DNA from: Actinomycetota bacterium
GTDB taxonomy: Bacteria; Actinomycetota; Acidimicrobiia; Acidimicrobiales; Ilumatobacteraceae
Assembly: GCA_005805045.1 (NCBI GenBank)
Contig: SYNW01000153.1
Coordinates: 1 to 5,969, forward strand
Length of the DNA: 5,969 nucleotides
Direction of reading: 5' to 3'
A program made the translations under genes and the position numbers. Positions 5,793 to 5,969 of this stretch are shown one piece after another. The first letter of the stretch is position 1; each line of letters opens with the position of its first letter. Under the pieces are notes generated by a model. The model searched no databases, was not told the DNA's origin, and saw nothing but the letters and a program-made list of their open reading frames with translations.

Positions 5793-5969
5793 TCACCCCG
5801 CTAGTTTCACCGCGGTCTTGAAAACGCTATCAAACATTTTTTCAGTGAGTTTGCCCGTGAAAGTATTTTGCTGGCTCGGATGATATGAGCAGACGATTTT
5901 AAACTTCTCGTGATTCACCACGACGCCATGACCGAACTTTGGTCGGGGTCGAATCTTTAGCTCGTCGCA
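5793..5969 (-). CDS. Uracil-DNA glycosylase (UdgB-like, family 5), C-terminal part
   Basis: The minus strand is open from the window edge to a TGA at 5795-5793, giving the last 58 residues of a protein whose start is beyond the window. The visible part has FGHG at 12-15 and the motif SYHPSQQNTFTGKLT at 28-42. This is the second active-site loop (H-x-S-x-x-N) of family 5 uracil-DNA glycosylases as seen in mycobacterial UdgB-type proteins. The full enzyme would cut uracil from DNA and would carry an iron-sulfur cluster whose cysteines lie mostly outside the window. Cys27 here, just before the HPSQQN loop, might be one of them, but I cannot confirm it. A family 4 enzyme is the alternative; the SQQN loop argues against it. 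Confidence 0.82.
   Translation of the reverse strand, partial: CDELKIRPRPKFGHGVVVNHEKFKIVCSYHPSQQNTFTGKLTEKMFDSVFKTAVKLAG

Noticed and set aside
1..5969. Search for CRISPR repeats, insertion sequence ends, tRNA genes, toxin-antitoxin or phage genes
   Set aside because: I saw no direct repeat array, transposase, tRNA-like cloverleaf or mobile gene; nearly every base is assigned to a housekeeping-type gene.

Overview
The window looks like chromosomal DNA from a free-living actinobacterium with a compact genome. The best guess is an Acidimicrobiia/Ilumatobacter-like or other aquatic lineage. The hints are a 4Fe-4S flavoprotein of the FrhB (coenzyme F420 hydrogenase beta) family, a FadE-type acyl-CoA dehydrogenase with the GGT variant of the active-site motif, an actinobacterial-looking uracil-DNA glycosylase tail (SYHPSQQNTFTG), a roughly even base composition, and almost no intergenic DNA. 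The taxon is inference; there is no rRNA or other marker gene here.

Layout from left to right: (1) positions 1-1214, plus strand: the 3' part of a metal ABC transporter permease with a His-rich tail, overlapping by ATGA the complete ATPase gene of the same transporter. (2) 1228-1725, minus strand: O6-methylguanine-DNA methyltransferase, converging on the ATPase gene. (3) 1728-2168, plus strand: methylglyoxal synthase, head-to-head with the methyltransferase, with only 2 bp between the start codons. (4) 2177-3744, minus strand: an acyl-CoA dehydrogenase gene followed 2 bp later by a GTG-started DUF805 membrane protein. (5) 3745-3826: an 82-bp divergent spacer, the only real intergenic region. 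(6) 3827-5790, plus strand: the FrhB-family iron-sulfur flavoprotein and, 8 bp later, a TauE/SafE-family permease. (7) 5793-5969, minus strand: the 3' end of a uracil-DNA glycosylase gene that runs off the window.

The genes do not form one pathway. The metal transporter pair is an operon. The FrhB-like protein and the TauE/SafE permease probably share a transcript. The dehydrogenase and the DUF805 gene also probably share one. Two DNA repair genes (alkyl and uracil lesions) are present but not adjacent. All intergenic gaps other than the 82-bp spacer are 13 bp or less, so most promoters and any terminators must lie inside neighbouring genes. The most unusual local structure is the methyltransferase/methylglyoxal synthase junction, where ribosome-binding site and promoter signals of one gene sit in the coding sequence of the other. 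The least understood protein is the FrhB-family oxidoreductase. I see no mobile element, CRISPR array, RNA gene, prophage or defence system, and no convincing wholly new system.
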